Source of the DNA: Allobosea sp. 67-29
GTDB lineage: Bacteria; Pseudomonadota; Alphaproteobacteria; Rhizobiales; Beijerinckiaceae
DNA length: 64,000 bases
NCBI RefSeq assembly: GCF_001898115.1
Contig: NZ_MKSQ01000026.1
Coordinates: forward strand, 439,184 to 503,183
Direction: 5' to 3'
Shown here: positions 36,566 to 45,275 of the stretch, one piece after another
Numbering within the stretch: position 1 is the stretch's first letter
How the letters are laid out: each line of letters starts with the position of its first letter
Notes under the pieces: generated by a model
What the model was told of the DNA's origin: nothing
The model's database searches: none
Seen by the model: only the letters and a program-made list of their open reading frames with translations
Position numbers and translations under genes: made by a program

Positions 36566-37384
36566 ATGCTGCGCATCGAAGGCCTGACCAAGCGCTTCGG
36601 CGAAAAAAACGCCGTGGACGACGTCTCGCTGTCGATCCCCGCCGGCGAGATGATCGGCGTCATCGGCCGGTCTGGAGCCGGCAAATCGACCTTGCTGCGG
36701 ATGCTCAACCGCCTGGCCGAGCCGAGCGCCGGCCGTATCCTCTGCGAAGACCGCGACGTCACCGCGCTCAGGGGCGCCGCGCTCAGGCACTGGCGCCGCG
36801 ACACGGCGATGATCTTCCAGCAGTTCAACCTCGTCGGACGCCTCGACGTCCTCACCAACGTTCTGCTCGGCCGTCTCAACCACCGCTCCGCCGCGCTGAC
36901 GCTGGTGAAGAGCTTCTCCGAGGACGACAAGGTCCGCGCCATCGCAGCGCTCGAGCGTCTCGACATGGGCCATCTGCTGGCCCAGCGCGCCGAAACCCTC
37001 TCGGGCGGACAGCAGCAGCGCGTCGCGATCGCTCGCGCCCTGGTGCAGGAGCCGCGCATCATCCTCGCCGACGAGCCGATCGCCTCCCTCGATCCGCGCA
37101 ACACCCAGGTCGTGATGGATGCGCTGTTCCGCATCAACCGCGAGCACGGCATCACCGTGATGTGCAACCTGCACGACCTCGACATCGCCGCCAAGTACTG
37201 CGACCGGCTGATCGGCATGGCGGCGGGCAAGGTCGTCTTCGACGACGTGCCCCAGGCGCTGACCCGCGAGGTCGCCGCCGAACTCTACGGCATCGAGGCC
37301 AAGGATGCCGGCGCCGAGGCCCTGGACGCATTGGACGCGATCGCCGCGTCCGAAGCCAGGCGCGCCAAGCAGAAGATCGCCTGA
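36566..37384 (+). CDS. phnC: Phosphonate ABC transporter ATP-binding protein
   Basis: This 272-residue ATPase of the phosphonate importer has Walker A GRSGAGKS at 34-41, the Q-loop in [24 protein letters not shown] (part), the signature [15 protein letters not shown] and Walker [13 protein letters not shown]. The segment [13 protein letters not shown] is specific to PhnC-type ATPases. A C-terminal Ala/Asp-rich tail follows the core. The ATG at 36566 begins the conserved [12 protein letters not shown]; a longer open frame upstream crosses the promoter and is not used. First gene of phnCDE1E2. Confidence 0.95.
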   Translation: MLRIEGLTKRFGEKNAVDDVSLSIPAGEMIGVIGRSGAGKSTLLRMLNRLAEPSAGRILCEDRDVTALRGAALRHWRRDTAMIFQQFNLVGRLDVLTNVLLGRLNHRSAALTLVKSFSEDDKVRAIAALERLDMGHLLAQRAETLSGGQQQRVAIARALVQEPRIILADEPIASLDPRNTQVVMDALFRINREHGITVMCNLHDLDIAAKYCDRLIGMAAGKVVFDDVPQALTREVAAELYGIEAKDAGAEALDALDAIAASEARRAKQKIA

Positions 37385-37446
37385 GCGGCTGCGCCGCACC
37401 GGACGAGCCCAAGCCCGAAGACAGCTATCCCCAAAAGGAGCAGACC

Positions 37447-38361
37447 ATGCTGACCCGTCGTCATACCCTCAAGCTGGCCGCCGCCGGCCTCGCCGCGGCC
37501 GCCGCCCCGGCCTTCGCGCAGGACTGGAAGGCGAAGTACCCCGAGCTCGTCTTCGGCATCATTCCGGCCGAGAACGCTTCGGGCGTCGTCGAGCGCTACA
37601 CCCCCTTCGTCAACTATCTCTCGAAGGAGCTCGGCACCAAGGTCACGCTCCGCATCGCCAACGACTATGCCGCGATCATCGAGGGCCAGCGCGCCGGCAA
37701 CATCCACATCGGCATGTACGGCCCGGCGTCCTTCGCCCGTGCGCGCGTCACCGGCGTCAAGGTCGATGCCTTCGCCATCGAGACCAATCTCGACGGCACC
37801 AAGGGCTATCACTCGGTCTTCTACGTGAAGAAGGATTCGCCCTTCCAGAAGGTCGAGGACCTCAAGGGCAAGAACCTCGGCCTCGTCGACCCGAACTCGA
37901 CCTCGGGCAACAACGTGCCGCGCTACGTGCTCGACAAGATGGGCATCGATCCCGACACCTTCTTCAACAAGGTCATTTACACCGGCAGCCACGAGAACGC
38001 GATCATCGCGCTGCAGCAGGGCACCGTCGACATGGCGGCCAACTGGTGGAACGACGAGAACGAGTCGAACCTCCTGCGCATGGCCCGCAAGAACATGGCC
38101 AAGGCCGAGGACTTCCGCATCATCTACAAGTCCGACCTGATCGTGAACTCGCCGATGGCCTATCTCTCGGACCTGCCGGACGACCTGAAGGCCAAGATCC
38201 GCGACGCGGTGCTGAACCTCGCCACCAAGGACAAGGCCGCCTTCGACAAGATCTACGAAGGCAAGCAGGGCCCGCTGGTCGCCGTCGACAACAAGGCATA
38301 CGACCCGGTCATCGAGCTGATCACCTTCGTCGACAAGCTGCGCAAGAAGAAGTCGTCGTAA
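37447..38361 (+). CDS. phnD: Phosphonate ABC transporter substrate-binding protein
   Basis: This 304-residue periplasmic receptor binds alkylphosphonates. The signal peptide has a twin-arginine look (TRRHTLKLAAAG) and ends near PAFAQ (residue 24). PhnD features include LVFGIIPAENASGVVERYTPF and the phosphonate-contacting segments AGNIHIGMYGPASF and DPNSTSGNNVPRYV. AAAAGGAG lies upstream of the ATG, 62 nt after phnC. The 147-nt gap to phnE1 contains a strong hairpin that may set a higher level for this abundant binding protein. Confidence 0.96.
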   Translation: MLTRRHTLKLAAAGLAAAAAPAFAQDWKAKYPELVFGIIPAENASGVVERYTPFVNYLSKELGTKVTLRIANDYAAIIEGQRAGNIHIGMYGPASFARARVTGVKVDAFAIETNLDGTKGYHSVFYVKKDSPFQKVEDLKGKNLGLVDPNSTSGNNVPRYVLDKMGIDPDTFFNKVIYTGSHENAIIALQQGTVDMAANWWNDENESNLLRMARKNMAKAEDFRIIYKSDLIVNSPMAYLSDLPDDLKAKIRDAVLNLATKDKAAFDKIYEGKQGPLVAVDNKAYDPVIELITFVDKLRKKKSS

Positions 38362-38445
38362 CGGCACCATTCCACCGCAGCGGCGGCAGGGCCCTCTCTT
38401 CTGGGGAGCCGTCGCGCCGCCCGCTCCGGCAACCTGCCGCTCGCC

Positions 38446-38470
38446 AGCCCTCTCCCGCCGGGAGAGGGCT
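38446..38470. repeat. REP-like hairpin between phnD and phnE1
   Basis: AGCCCTCTCCC (38446-38456) and GGGAGAGGGCT (38460-38470) make an 11-bp perfect stem with a 3-nt loop. No T-run follows, so it is more likely a repeat or an mRNA-stabilising or attenuating structure than a full terminator. It resembles the hairpin in pbpC. Confidence 0.65.
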
Positions 38471-38508
38471 CACCCCGCGCCCTCGACCGGCCAGGGATGC
38501 TACGCTCC

Positions 38509-39387
38509 ATGACCCTTGCGATCGACCGCAACGACCCGGCCGTACGCGCCCATGCCGAAGCCTATCGGCAGGCCGCGGCGACCAAGCGTCGCCAGACGCT
38601 GATCGGCCTCGTCGTCTTCCTCGCCTGCGCCTGGCTCGCCGCCATCGGCTCCGAGGTGGATCTCGGCAGGCTCTTCGAGAATATCGCCCGCTTTCCGAAC
38701 TACATCTGGCAGACCTTGCCGACGTTGCATCTGGCCAGCCTCGGCTCCGACCTCGCCGAATGGTACTGGGGCCTGCATCGCTGGCTCAGGCTGCTGTGGC
38801 AGACCATCCTGATCGCTTATGTCGGCACGGTGCTGGGCGCCGTCGGCGCCTTCGTGTTCTGCTTCGCGGCCGCAGCCAACCTCGGCCGCTCCGCCTGGCT
38901 GCGCTTCTGCGTGCGCCGCTTCCTCGAGTTCTGCCGCACGGTTCCCGAGATCGTCTTCGCCCTGATCTTCGTCATCGCTTTCGGCCTCGGCCCCCTGCCC
39001 GGCGTTCTGGCGATCGCGATCCACACCATGGGCGCCCTCGGCAAGCTCTTTTCCGAAGTTGTCGAGAACATCGACCTGAGGCCGGTGGACGGCATCACCG
39101 CGACGGGTGCGAGCTGGTGGCAGGTGGTGCGCTTCGCCGTGGTGCCGCAGGTGCTGTCCAACTTCGCGAGCTATGCCCTGCTGCGCTTCGAGATCAATGT
39201 CCGCGGCGCCTCGATCATGGGCTTCGTCGGCGCCGGCGGCATCGGCCAGGACCTGATCGAGGCCATCCGCAAATTCTACTACACCGATGTCAGCGCCATC
39301 ATGCTGCTGGTCATCCTCGCCGTGATGCTGATCGACCTCGGCACGGAGCGCCTGCGCCACGCCCTTCTCAGCCGGGAGCAGCGCTGA
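38509..39387 (+). CDS. phnE1: Phosphonate ABC transporter permease (first)
   Basis: This 292-residue inner-membrane permease has about six hydrophobic segments and the EAA-type loop reading DGITATGASWWQVVRFAVVPQVL, which contacts PhnC. The segment RRFLEFCRTVPEIVFALIF is typical of PhnE. ATG 38509 gives the N-terminus MTLAIDRNDPA; ATG 38497 is an alternative four codons upstream. The stop overlaps the phnE2 ATG by one base (TGATG), so the two permeases are coupled and probably form a heterodimer. Confidence 0.93.
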   Translation: MTLAIDRNDPAVRAHAEAYRQAAATKRRQTLIGLVVFLACAWLAAIGSEVDLGRLFENIARFPNYIWQTLPTLHLASLGSDLAEWYWGLHRWLRLLWQTILIAYVGTVLGAVGAFVFCFAAAANLGRSAWLRFCVRRFLEFCRTVPEIVFALIFVIAFGLGPLPGVLAIAIHTMGALGKLFSEVVENIDLRPVDGITATGASWWQVVRFAVVPQVLSNFASYALLRFEINVRGASIMGFVGAGGIGQDLIEAIRKFYYTDVSAIMLLVILAVMLIDLGTERLRHALLSREQR

Positions 39388-40241
39388 TGACCTTCGCCAT
39401 CTCCGCCGAAGAGCGCGGCGCGATTCTCGCGCGCCATGGCGATGCCATTCGCGGCTCGGCCCGCCGCCGCCTCACGACCATCGCGACCATCGCAGCCGTC
39501 GCCGGCCTTTTCGTCTACGGGCTGACCACGCTCGAGACCTCGCTCTGGCGCATCCTCGCGGGCCTCGGCAACCTCGGCTCCTTCGTGGTGCTGATGCTGC
39601 CGCCGAACCCGGGCTCCTGGGCGCGCGCGCTGATCTTCGTCAAGGCGTTGTTCGAGACCGTCGCCATCGCCTTCATGGGAACGGTGCTGGCTGCGACGCT
39701 GGCATTGCCGCTCGGCTTTCTCGCCGCGCGAAACGTCGTCGCCAATCGCATCGTGCACTTCCTCGCACGCCGTTCGCTGGACATGGTGCGCGGCGTCGAT
39801 GCCCTGATCTGGGCGCTGATCTGGATCAACGTCGTCGGCCTGGGTCCCTTCGCCGGCATGCTGGCGATCATGACCAGCGACCTCGGTTCCTTCGGCAAGC
39901 TCTATTCCGAAGCGATCGAGGCTGCCGACCGCAAGCCGGTCGAGGGCGTCGCCTCCGTCGGCGGCGGCAGGGCTCATGAGATCCGCTTCGGCCTGCTGCC
40001 GCAGGTCCTACCGGTGATCGCCAGCCAGGTTCTCTATTTCATCGAATCGAACACGCGCTCCTCGACGATCATCGGCATTGTCGGCGCCGGCGGCATCGGG
40101 CTCTACCTGTCCGAGACGATCCGCACGCTCGAATGGCAGCAGACCTCGTTCCTGATCCTGCTGATCCTGGTCGCCGTCTCGGCCATCGACTTCCTGTCGA
40201 ACAAGCTGCGCTTCGCCATCATCGGCAAGCGCGCGATCTGA
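39387..40241 (+). CDS. phnE2: Phosphonate ABC transporter permease (second)
   Basis: This 284-residue permease is homologous to phnE1 and has the same layout: a membrane helix near residues 30-50, the segment DMVRGVDALIWALIWINVVGLGPFAG (in part) and the EAA loop VEGVASVGGGRAHEIRFGLLPQVLPV. The C-terminal GIVGAGGIGLYL matches PhnE proteins. The two-permease arrangement (phnE1E2) is common in rhizobia. It is the last gene of the import operon. Confidence 0.94.
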   Translation: MTFAISAEERGAILARHGDAIRGSARRRLTTIATIAAVAGLFVYGLTTLETSLWRILAGLGNLGSFVVLMLPPNPGSWARALIFVKALFETVAIAFMGTVLAATLALPLGFLAARNVVANRIVHFLARRSLDMVRGVDALIWALIWINVVGLGPFAGMLAIMTSDLGSFGKLYSEAIEAADRKPVEGVASVGGGRAHEIRFGLLPQVLPVIASQVLYFIESNTRSSTIIGIVGAGGIGLYLSETIRTLEWQQTSFLILLILVAVSAIDFLSNKLRFAIIGKRAI

Positions 40242-40314
40242 GCGAGCCGCCGTCGACTCGACTTGAGGATACCGTAAGGTCATCATGGCGCTGGTCCCAG
40301 CCCGGAGCAGCGCC

Positions 40315-40512
40315 ATGAGACGGGTCTTTGCAGTTGCCGTATCCGCCGCCCTCCTCCTTCTCCTGCCGTCGGCGGCATCCGCCAAGCGCGAGGCGAACGA
40401 CCCACGCCGCCTCTGTCGCGAAGCCATCCAGAAGGCGAATGGGCTCGGCAAGGACGCCAAGGTCTCGCGAAAGGATCTCGACCGCTGCGTCGCCAATGGC
40501 GGAAGGCTCTGA
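40315..40512 (+). CDS. Small secreted protein of unknown function
   Basis: This 65-residue product has a clear signal peptide (MRRVFAVAVSAALLLLLPSAASA, cleaved near residue 23) and a mature basic part of about 42 residues. The mature part has two cysteines about 24 residues apart (RRLCREAIQ and DRCVANGG), which could form a disulfide. ATG 40315 has GGAG eight bases upstream; an in-frame ATG at 40285 lacks a ribosome site. It lies 73 nt after phnE2 on the same strand and could be the tail of that operon. No family is recognised. Confidence 0.55.
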   Translation: MRRVFAVAVSAALLLLLPSAASAKREANDPRRLCREAIQKANGLGKDAKVSRKDLDRCVANGGRL

Positions 40513-40527
40513 ACGGAGCGCTGCCGC

Positions 40528-41271
40528 TCAGCCGGTCGTCAGATCGACGACCATCTCCACGCGCTCACCGGCGAAGACGCTGCTGACAAGGTGGACCGGC
40601 GTCCGGTCTATCAGCGCATCGACAGCCCAGGACACCATGACCGGCCCCCGAGGCTCGATGCCGAGCAGCTCGGCCTCCGCCTCGTCCGCAAGCCGCGCCG
40701 TCAGCCGCGTCGACAGGCGCACGTAATCCGTAATGCCGTAGCTCTTGAACGCAGCGGTGATTGAGCCCGCCGCCTCGCGATAGGCCCTGTCGAAATCCGG
40801 GAAGCGAGCGACCGAGAGCCAATGCGTTCCGGTGCCCATCGGCACGCCGTCGGCCAGGCTCACGCCCCGCACGTGCCAGAGCGGCGTCCCGGTCGTCAGT
40901 TTGAGCGCCGCACAGGCCGCCGCCTCGCCGACGACCGTCTCGGCCGAGAGCATGCGGCTCGTCCCGGTGATCCCGAGCTTGCCCATATTGCTGCGCATGC
41001 TCACCCGCCGGCCGATCGGGTAAGGCAGGCGCGGCGCCGTGACCTGCGTGCCGCGGCCGCGTGCGACCGTCACCAGCCCCTGATCGGCCAGATGCCGGAA
41101 GGCCTGCCGCACCGTGTGGCGATGCACGCCGTAGCGCTCGGCCAGCGCGACCGAGGCCGGCAGCGTGTCGCCGAGCTTGTACTCGCCGCGCCCGATCGCC
41201 TCCGCCAGTTCGTCGGCGATGCGCCGCCAGGCCGTTCCGCCGTCACGTTCCGCCAGCGCGGTGTCCGTCAT
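40528..41271 (-). CDS. phnF: GntR-family phosphonate regulator PhnF
   Basis: This 247-residue transcription factor has an N-terminal winged-helix GntR domain (about 15-80, with GDTLPASVALAERYGVHRHTVRQAFRHL as its core, quoted here only as location) and a C-terminal UTRA ligand-binding domain (about 100-245). TIGR02325-type PhnF proteins repress C-P lyase genes. The ATG at 41271 begins MTDTALAERDGG; the open frame runs to 41574 but overlaps phnG. It is divergent from phnG, with two palindromic PhnF-like sites in the 88-nt gap, fitting self-control and repression of phnG-M. Confidence 0.92.
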   Translation of the reverse strand: MTDTALAERDGGTAWRRIADELAEAIGRGEYKLGDTLPASVALAERYGVHRHTVRQAFRHLADQGLVTVARGRGTQVTAPRLPYPIGRRVSMRSNMGKLGITGTSRMLSAETVVGEAAACAALKLTTGTPLWHVRGVSLADGVPMGTGTHWLSVARFPDFDRAYREAAGSITAAFKSYGITDYVRLSTRLTARLADEAEAELLGIEPRGPVMVSWAVDALIDRTPVHLVSSVFAGERVEMVVDLTTG

Positions 41272-41287
41272 CGAATTGTCGCTCAAA

Positions 41288-41299
41288 AAGTATAGACCT
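41288..41299. promoter_or_regulatory. PhnF-like operator 1
   Basis: AAGTATAGACCT matches the mycobacterial PhnF site TGGTATAGACCA, as remembered, in nine of twelve positions. It lies 16 nt before the phnF start and carries a minus-strand -10-like TATACT, so a bound repressor would cover the phnF promoter. Confidence 0.5.
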
Positions 41300-41315
41300 T
41301 TGCCATCAACTTCCC

Positions 41316-41332
41316 TAGTATAGTCTAGACAT
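41316..41332. promoter_or_regulatory. PhnF-like operator 2 over the phnG promoter
   Basis: The stretch contains the perfect 8-bp palindrome GTCTAGAC (41323-41330) next to a plus-strand -10-like TATAGT (41319-41324), 28 nt before the phnG ATG. With site 1 it makes a pair of GntR-type sites between divergent genes. Confidence 0.5.
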
Positions 41333-41359
41333 TCGGAACTGACCAGCGAGCCCGCGCCG

Positions 41360-41791
41360 ATGACACAGAAAACCCCGAGGCAAAGCTGGATGGCGACGCT
41401 GGCGCGCGCCTCCCGCAGCGAGATCGAAACCCTGCTCGGCGTTCCGCCGGACCATGACCTGCTCAAGGCGCCGGAGACCGGCACGGTGATGGTCGAGGGT
41501 AGGGCCGGTGGCGCCGGCCGCCGCTTCAACCTCGGCGAAGCCACCGTGACGCGCTGCGTGGTCCGTCTCGCCAATGGGCGAATGGGCTTCTCCTACGCGC
41601 TCGGCCGCGACGGCCGGAAGGCGCGGCTCGCCGCCCTGCTCGACGCCCGCCTCCAGGACGAGGCCGAAGGCAGCGGCCTGCATCAAGGCATCGCCACCCT
41701 CGCCGCCCGGCAGGCCGCCGCACGCGACCTCGCCTCGCGCAAGGCCGCCGCGACCAAGGTCGATTTCTTCACGCTGGTCCGGGGGTCGTGA
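41360..41791 (+). CDS. phnG: C-P lyase subunit PhnG
   Basis: This 143-residue small subunit of the C-P lyase core complex (PhnGHIJ) helps PhnI transfer the phosphonate onto the ribose of ATP with loss of adenine. It shows the family segments RQSWMATLARAS, GRRFNLGEATVTRCVVRL and GFSYALGRDGRKARLAALLDA (given in part). Length is normal. The stop shares a base with the phnH ATG (TGATG). First gene of phnGHIJKLM. Confidence 0.95.
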   Translation: MTQKTPRQSWMATLARASRSEIETLLGVPPDHDLLKAPETGTVMVEGRAGGAGRRFNLGEATVTRCVVRLANGRMGFSYALGRDGRKARLAALLDARLQDEAEGSGLHQGIATLAARQAAARDLASRKAAATKVDFFTLVRGS

Positions 41792-42393
41792 TGTCGGATG
41801 AAACCATGATCGCTCCCGGCTTCTCCGATCCGGTCTTCCAGTCGCAGGCCGCCTTTCGCGCCCTGCTCACCGCCCTTTCCGAGCCCGGCACCTTGCAGCA
41901 AGTCGCGGGCGAAGTCCCGCCGCCGGAAGGTTTGACGGCCGCGACGGCCACCGCCCTGCTGACGCTCGCCGATTACGAGACCCCGGTCTGGCTGCCGGAA
42001 GCCCTGCGCAGCGGCCCGGCCGGCGCCTGGCTGCGCTTCCATTGCGGCGCGACGGTCGTCGACAAGCCCGCCGAGGCAGCCTTCGCCGTCATCGACGGCA
42101 TGGCGGATGAACCGAAGCTCTCGGCCTTCAATCTCGGCACGGACCAGTTCCCGGATCGCTCGACCACCGTGATCGTGCAGATCGCGGGCCTGGAAGGCGG
42201 CCCCGCCCTCACCCTCGCCGGCCCCGGCATTCCCGGTTCGCGCAACATCGCGCCGCTGGGCTTGCGCCCCGGCTTTACCGATGAACTGCGCGAGAATGGC
42301 GCGCTCTACCCGCTCGGCGTCGATGTCCTGCTCGCGCATGGCGAGGGCCTGATCGGCCTGCCGCGCTCGACGCAAGTTGAGGAAGCCCGCTAA
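41791..42393 (+). CDS. phnH: C-P lyase subunit PhnH
   Basis: This 200-residue structural subunit of the C-P lyase core has a fold related to PLP enzymes but no cofactor. Recognised by FQSQAAFRALLTALSEPGT at the N-terminus and AFNLGTDQFPDRSTTVIVQ in the middle, where relatives carry the same conserved G-x-x-x-P-D/E turn. ATG 41791 overlaps the phnG stop; GTG 41788 is an alternative one codon upstream. Its stop overlaps the phnI ATG by one base. Confidence 0.95.
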   Translation: MSDETMIAPGFSDPVFQSQAAFRALLTALSEPGTLQQVAGEVPPPEGLTAATATALLTLADYETPVWLPEALRSGPAGAWLRFHCGATVVDKPAEAAFAVIDGMADEPKLSAFNLGTDQFPDRSTTVIVQIAGLEGGPALTLAGPGIPGSRNIAPLGLRPGFTDELRENGALYPLGVDVLLAHGEGLIGLPRSTQVEEAR

Positions 42394-43505
42394 TGTATGT
42401 CGCAGTGAAGGGCGGCGAGGCCGCCATCCTCGCCACGCATGATCTCGTCGCCGAGGCCCGCCGCGGCGATCCGGCCGTGCCGGAAATCTCGGTCGCCCAG
42501 ATCCGCGAGCAGCAGGCTTTGGCCTGCGCCCGCGTGATGAACGAGGGCTCGCTCTACGATCAGGACCTCGCCGCGCTCGCGCTGAAGCAGTCGCAGGGCG
42601 ACGTGATCGAGGCCGCCTTCCTGATGCGCGCCTATCGCACGACGCTGCCGCGCTTCGGCTCCTCCGAGCCGCTCGATACAGCTGCGATGGCGATCCGCCG
42701 CCGCGTCTCCGCCACCTACAAGGATCTGCCCGGCGGACAGGTGCTCGGCCCGACCTATGACTACACCCATCGTCTCTTCGACTTCGCGCTGATGGACGAA
42801 GGCGGCGAGGCCGCGCCCCGCAAGGCACCCGCCCCGCTCGACGCGACCATGCCCCGCGTTCCCGACATTCTCGGCGCCGAGGGCCTGATGGAAGCCGAAG
42901 AGCCGCCGGAGGGCGATCCGCGCCCCTTCGACCTGACGCGCGACCCCGTCTCCTTCCCGGCCGATCGCGACGTGCGCCTGCAATCGATGGCGCGCGGCGA
43001 CGAGGGCTTCCTGCTAGGCCTCGGCTATTCCGTGCAGCGCGGCTTCGGCGGCTCGCATCCCTTCGTCGGCGAGGTCCGCGTCGGCGAGGTCGCCGTCGAA
43101 TTCGTACCGGAGGAGCTCGGTTTCGCGGTCGATCTCGGCGAGGTCACCCTGACCGAATGCCAGATGGTCAACCAGTTCCAGGGCTCGAAGGACGTCCCGC
43201 CGCAATTCACCCGCGGCTACGGTCTCGTCTTCGGCCATAGCGAGCGCAAGGCGATGTCGATGTCGCTGGTCGACCGTGCCTTGAAATCCCGCGATTTCGG
43301 AGAGGCGACGAACTACCCGGCGCAGCAGGACGAATTCGTTCTCTACCACGCCGACAATGTCGAGGCGGCCGGCTTCGTCGAGCATCTCAAGCTGCCGCAC
43401 TATGTCGATTTCCAGGGCGAGCTCGAACTGATCCGCCGCATTCGCCGGGAGCGCGAGGAGCGGCTGGCTCGCGAACAGGATACCATGCCGGAGGCTGCGG
43501 AATGA
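42393..43505 (+). CDS. phnI: C-P lyase subunit PhnI (nucleosidase/ribosyl transfer)
   Basis: This 370-residue subunit, with PhnG, H and L, displaces adenine from ATP and forms alpha-D-ribose-1-methylphosphonate-5-triphosphate. Family hallmarks are the start MYVAVKGGEAAI, SVAQIREQQALACARVM, ASSEPLDTAAMAIRRRVSATYK-like sequence near 90-110, and LLGLGYSVQRGFGGSHPFVGE. The gene overlaps both neighbours, by one base with phnH and four with phnJ. Confidence 0.96.
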   Translation: MYVAVKGGEAAILATHDLVAEARRGDPAVPEISVAQIREQQALACARVMNEGSLYDQDLAALALKQSQGDVIEAAFLMRAYRTTLPRFGSSEPLDTAAMAIRRRVSATYKDLPGGQVLGPTYDYTHRLFDFALMDEGGEAAPRKAPAPLDATMPRVPDILGAEGLMEAEEPPEGDPRPFDLTRDPVSFPADRDVRLQSMARGDEGFLLGLGYSVQRGFGGSHPFVGEVRVGEVAVEFVPEELGFAVDLGEVTLTECQMVNQFQGSKDVPPQFTRGYGLVFGHSERKAMSMSLVDRALKSRDFGEATNYPAQQDEFVLYHADNVEAAGFVEHLKLPHYVDFQGELELIRRIRREREERLAREQDTMPEAAE

Positions 43506-44425
43506 CGGTTCATCAGATGCCGGCGGACAATACAAAGCCGGCTTACAACTACGCCTATCTCGACGAGCAGACCAAGCGGATGATCCGCCGGGCCCTGCTC
43601 AAGGCCGTCGCGGTTCCCGGCTATCAGGTGCCATTCGGCTCCCGTGAAATGCCGCTGGCGCGGGGCTGGGGCACGGGCGGCATCCAGATCACCGCCGCGC
43701 TCATTGGTCCGGCCGACACGCTCAAGGTGATCGACCAGGGCGCCGACGACACCACCAACGCCGTCTCGATCCGCAAGTTCTTCGAGCGCACGGCCGATGC
43801 CCGCACCAGCGAGGCGACGGAAGAGGCAACGATCATTCAGACACGCCACCGCATCCCGGAGGCGCCGCTGAAGAGCGGACAGGTCATGGTCTATCAGGTG
43901 CCGATGCCGGAGCCGCTGCGCAAGCTCGAGCCGCGCGAGGCCGAGACCCGCAAGATGCACGCCTGGGCGGAATACGGGCTGATGCAGGTCAAGCTCTACG
44001 AGAGCATCGCCCGCTTCGGCGAGGTGACGACGACCTATGACTACCCGGTCATGGTCAACGGCCGCTACGTGATGTCCCCCTCGCCCATTCCGAAATTCGA
44101 CAATCCGAAGATGCATATGTCGCCCGCGCTCCAGCTCTTCGGCGCCGGCCGCGAGAAGCGCATCTATGCGCTGCCGCCCTATACCAGCGTGAAGAGCCTC
44201 GATTTCGAGGATCATCCCTTCCGCATCCAGAGCTGGACCCAGCCCTGCGGTTTATGTGGCGCGGGCGACTCCTATCTCGACGAGGTCGTGATCGACGACC
44301 AGGGCGGGCGCATGTTCGTCTGCTCGGACAGCCATTATTGCGAGACCCGCCGGGCGGAAGGCCATCGCGGCACGATGCTGGGCGATGCGGCCGCGAGCGG
44401 CCTGGTCGAGGAGACCACCCCATGA
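43502..44425 (+). CDS. phnJ: Alpha-D-ribose-1-methylphosphonate-5-phosphate C-P lyase (radical SAM)
   Basis: PhnJ breaks the carbon-phosphorus bond, giving methane (from methylphosphonate) and ribose-1,2-cyclic-phosphate-5-phosphate. The 307-residue protein has the non-standard radical SAM arrangement Cys-X2-Cys-X21-Cys-X5-Cys at 249, 252, 274 and 280. By comparison with the E. coli enzyme the first three bind the 4Fe-4S cluster and the last is the thiyl-radical Cys. All are present, so it should be active. It overlaps phnI and phnK by four bases each. Confidence 0.97.
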   Translation: MTVHQMPADNTKPAYNYAYLDEQTKRMIRRALLKAVAVPGYQVPFGSREMPLARGWGTGGIQITAALIGPADTLKVIDQGADDTTNAVSIRKFFERTADARTSEATEEATIIQTRHRIPEAPLKSGQVMVYQVPMPEPLRKLEPREAETRKMHAWAEYGLMQVKLYESIARFGEVTTTYDYPVMVNGRYVMSPSPIPKFDNPKMHMSPALQLFGAGREKRIYALPPYTSVKSLDFEDHPFRIQSWTQPCGLCGAGDSYLDEVVIDDQGGRMFVCSDSHYCETRRAEGHRGTMLGDAAASGLVEETTP

Positions 44426-45228
44426 CCCTGCATGTCGCAGCAGCCGAGCTTGCGCTCGAACCCGCCCCTCTTCTCTCCGTCGACGGCGTGAGCCGCTTCT
44501 ATGGCGAGCGCATCGGCTGCGCCGATGTCTCCTTCGATCTCTGGCCGGGCGAGGTGCTCGGCATCGTCGGCGAATCCGGCTCGGGCAAGTCGACCCTGCT
44601 GCGCTGCCTTGCCGGCATCGACAAACCCGACGCGGGCGAGGTGCTGTTCCGTGGCGGCACGGAGCCGCTCGACATCTACTCGGTGTCCGAGCAGGAGCGC
44701 CGCCGCCTGATGCGCACGGCCTGGGGCATCGTCCACCAGAACCCGCGCGACGGCCTGCGCATGGACGTGACCGCCGGCGGCAATGTCGGCGAACGCCTGA
44801 TGGATCGCGGCGACCGGCATTACGGCCAGATCCGCGAGCGCGCCCTCGACTGGCTCCAGCGCGTCGAGATCGCCGGCGCCCGCATCGACGACCGGCCGCG
44901 CCAGTTCTCCGGCGGCATGCAGCAGCGCCTGCAGATCGCTCGCGTGCTGGTCTCGGAGCCCCGCCTCGTCTTCATGGACGAGCCGACCGGCGGCCTCGAC
45001 GTTTCCGTGCAGGCCCGCCTGCTCGACCTGCTGCGCGTGCTGGTGCGCGATCTCGGCCTCGCCGCGATCATCGTCACGCATGACCTTGCGGTAGCGCGGC
45101 TCCTGACCGACCGCCTGATGGTGATGAAGGACGGACGCGTGGTCGAGCAGGGCCTGACCGACCAGGTGCTGGACGATCCGCACCACGCCTATACGCAGCT
45201 TCTCACCTCGGCGGTGCTGAGCGTGTGA
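44422..45228 (+). CDS. phnK: C-P lyase system ATP-binding protein PhnK
   Basis: This 268-residue ABC-type ATPase has no membrane partner and docks onto the PhnGHIJ core, where it is needed for turnover. It has Walker A GESGSGKS near residue 50, the Q-loop [14 protein letters not shown] typical of PhnK, signature [15 protein letters not shown] and Walker [14 protein letters not shown]. Residues 1-15 are a short extension before the core. The ATG overlaps the phnJ stop (ATGA). Confidence 0.95.
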   Translation: MTLHVAAAELALEPAPLLSVDGVSRFYGERIGCADVSFDLWPGEVLGIVGESGSGKSTLLRCLAGIDKPDAGEVLFRGGTEPLDIYSVSEQERRRLMRTAWGIVHQNPRDGLRMDVTAGGNVGERLMDRGDRHYGQIRERALDWLQRVEIAGARIDDRPRQFSGGMQQRLQIARVLVSEPRLVFMDEPTGGLDVSVQARLLDLLRVLVRDLGLAAIIVTHDLAVARLLTDRLMVMKDGRVVEQGLTDQVLDDPHHAYTQLLTSAVLSV

Positions 45229-45275
45229 TCTCGCGTCACACCCTCGTCACCTCGCCGGCACAAGGCACTGACCCC

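Noticed and set aside
41272-41574. N-terminal extension of phnF
   Set aside because: It would cross the regulatory gap and overlap phnG; the GntR domain starts properly from ATG 41271.
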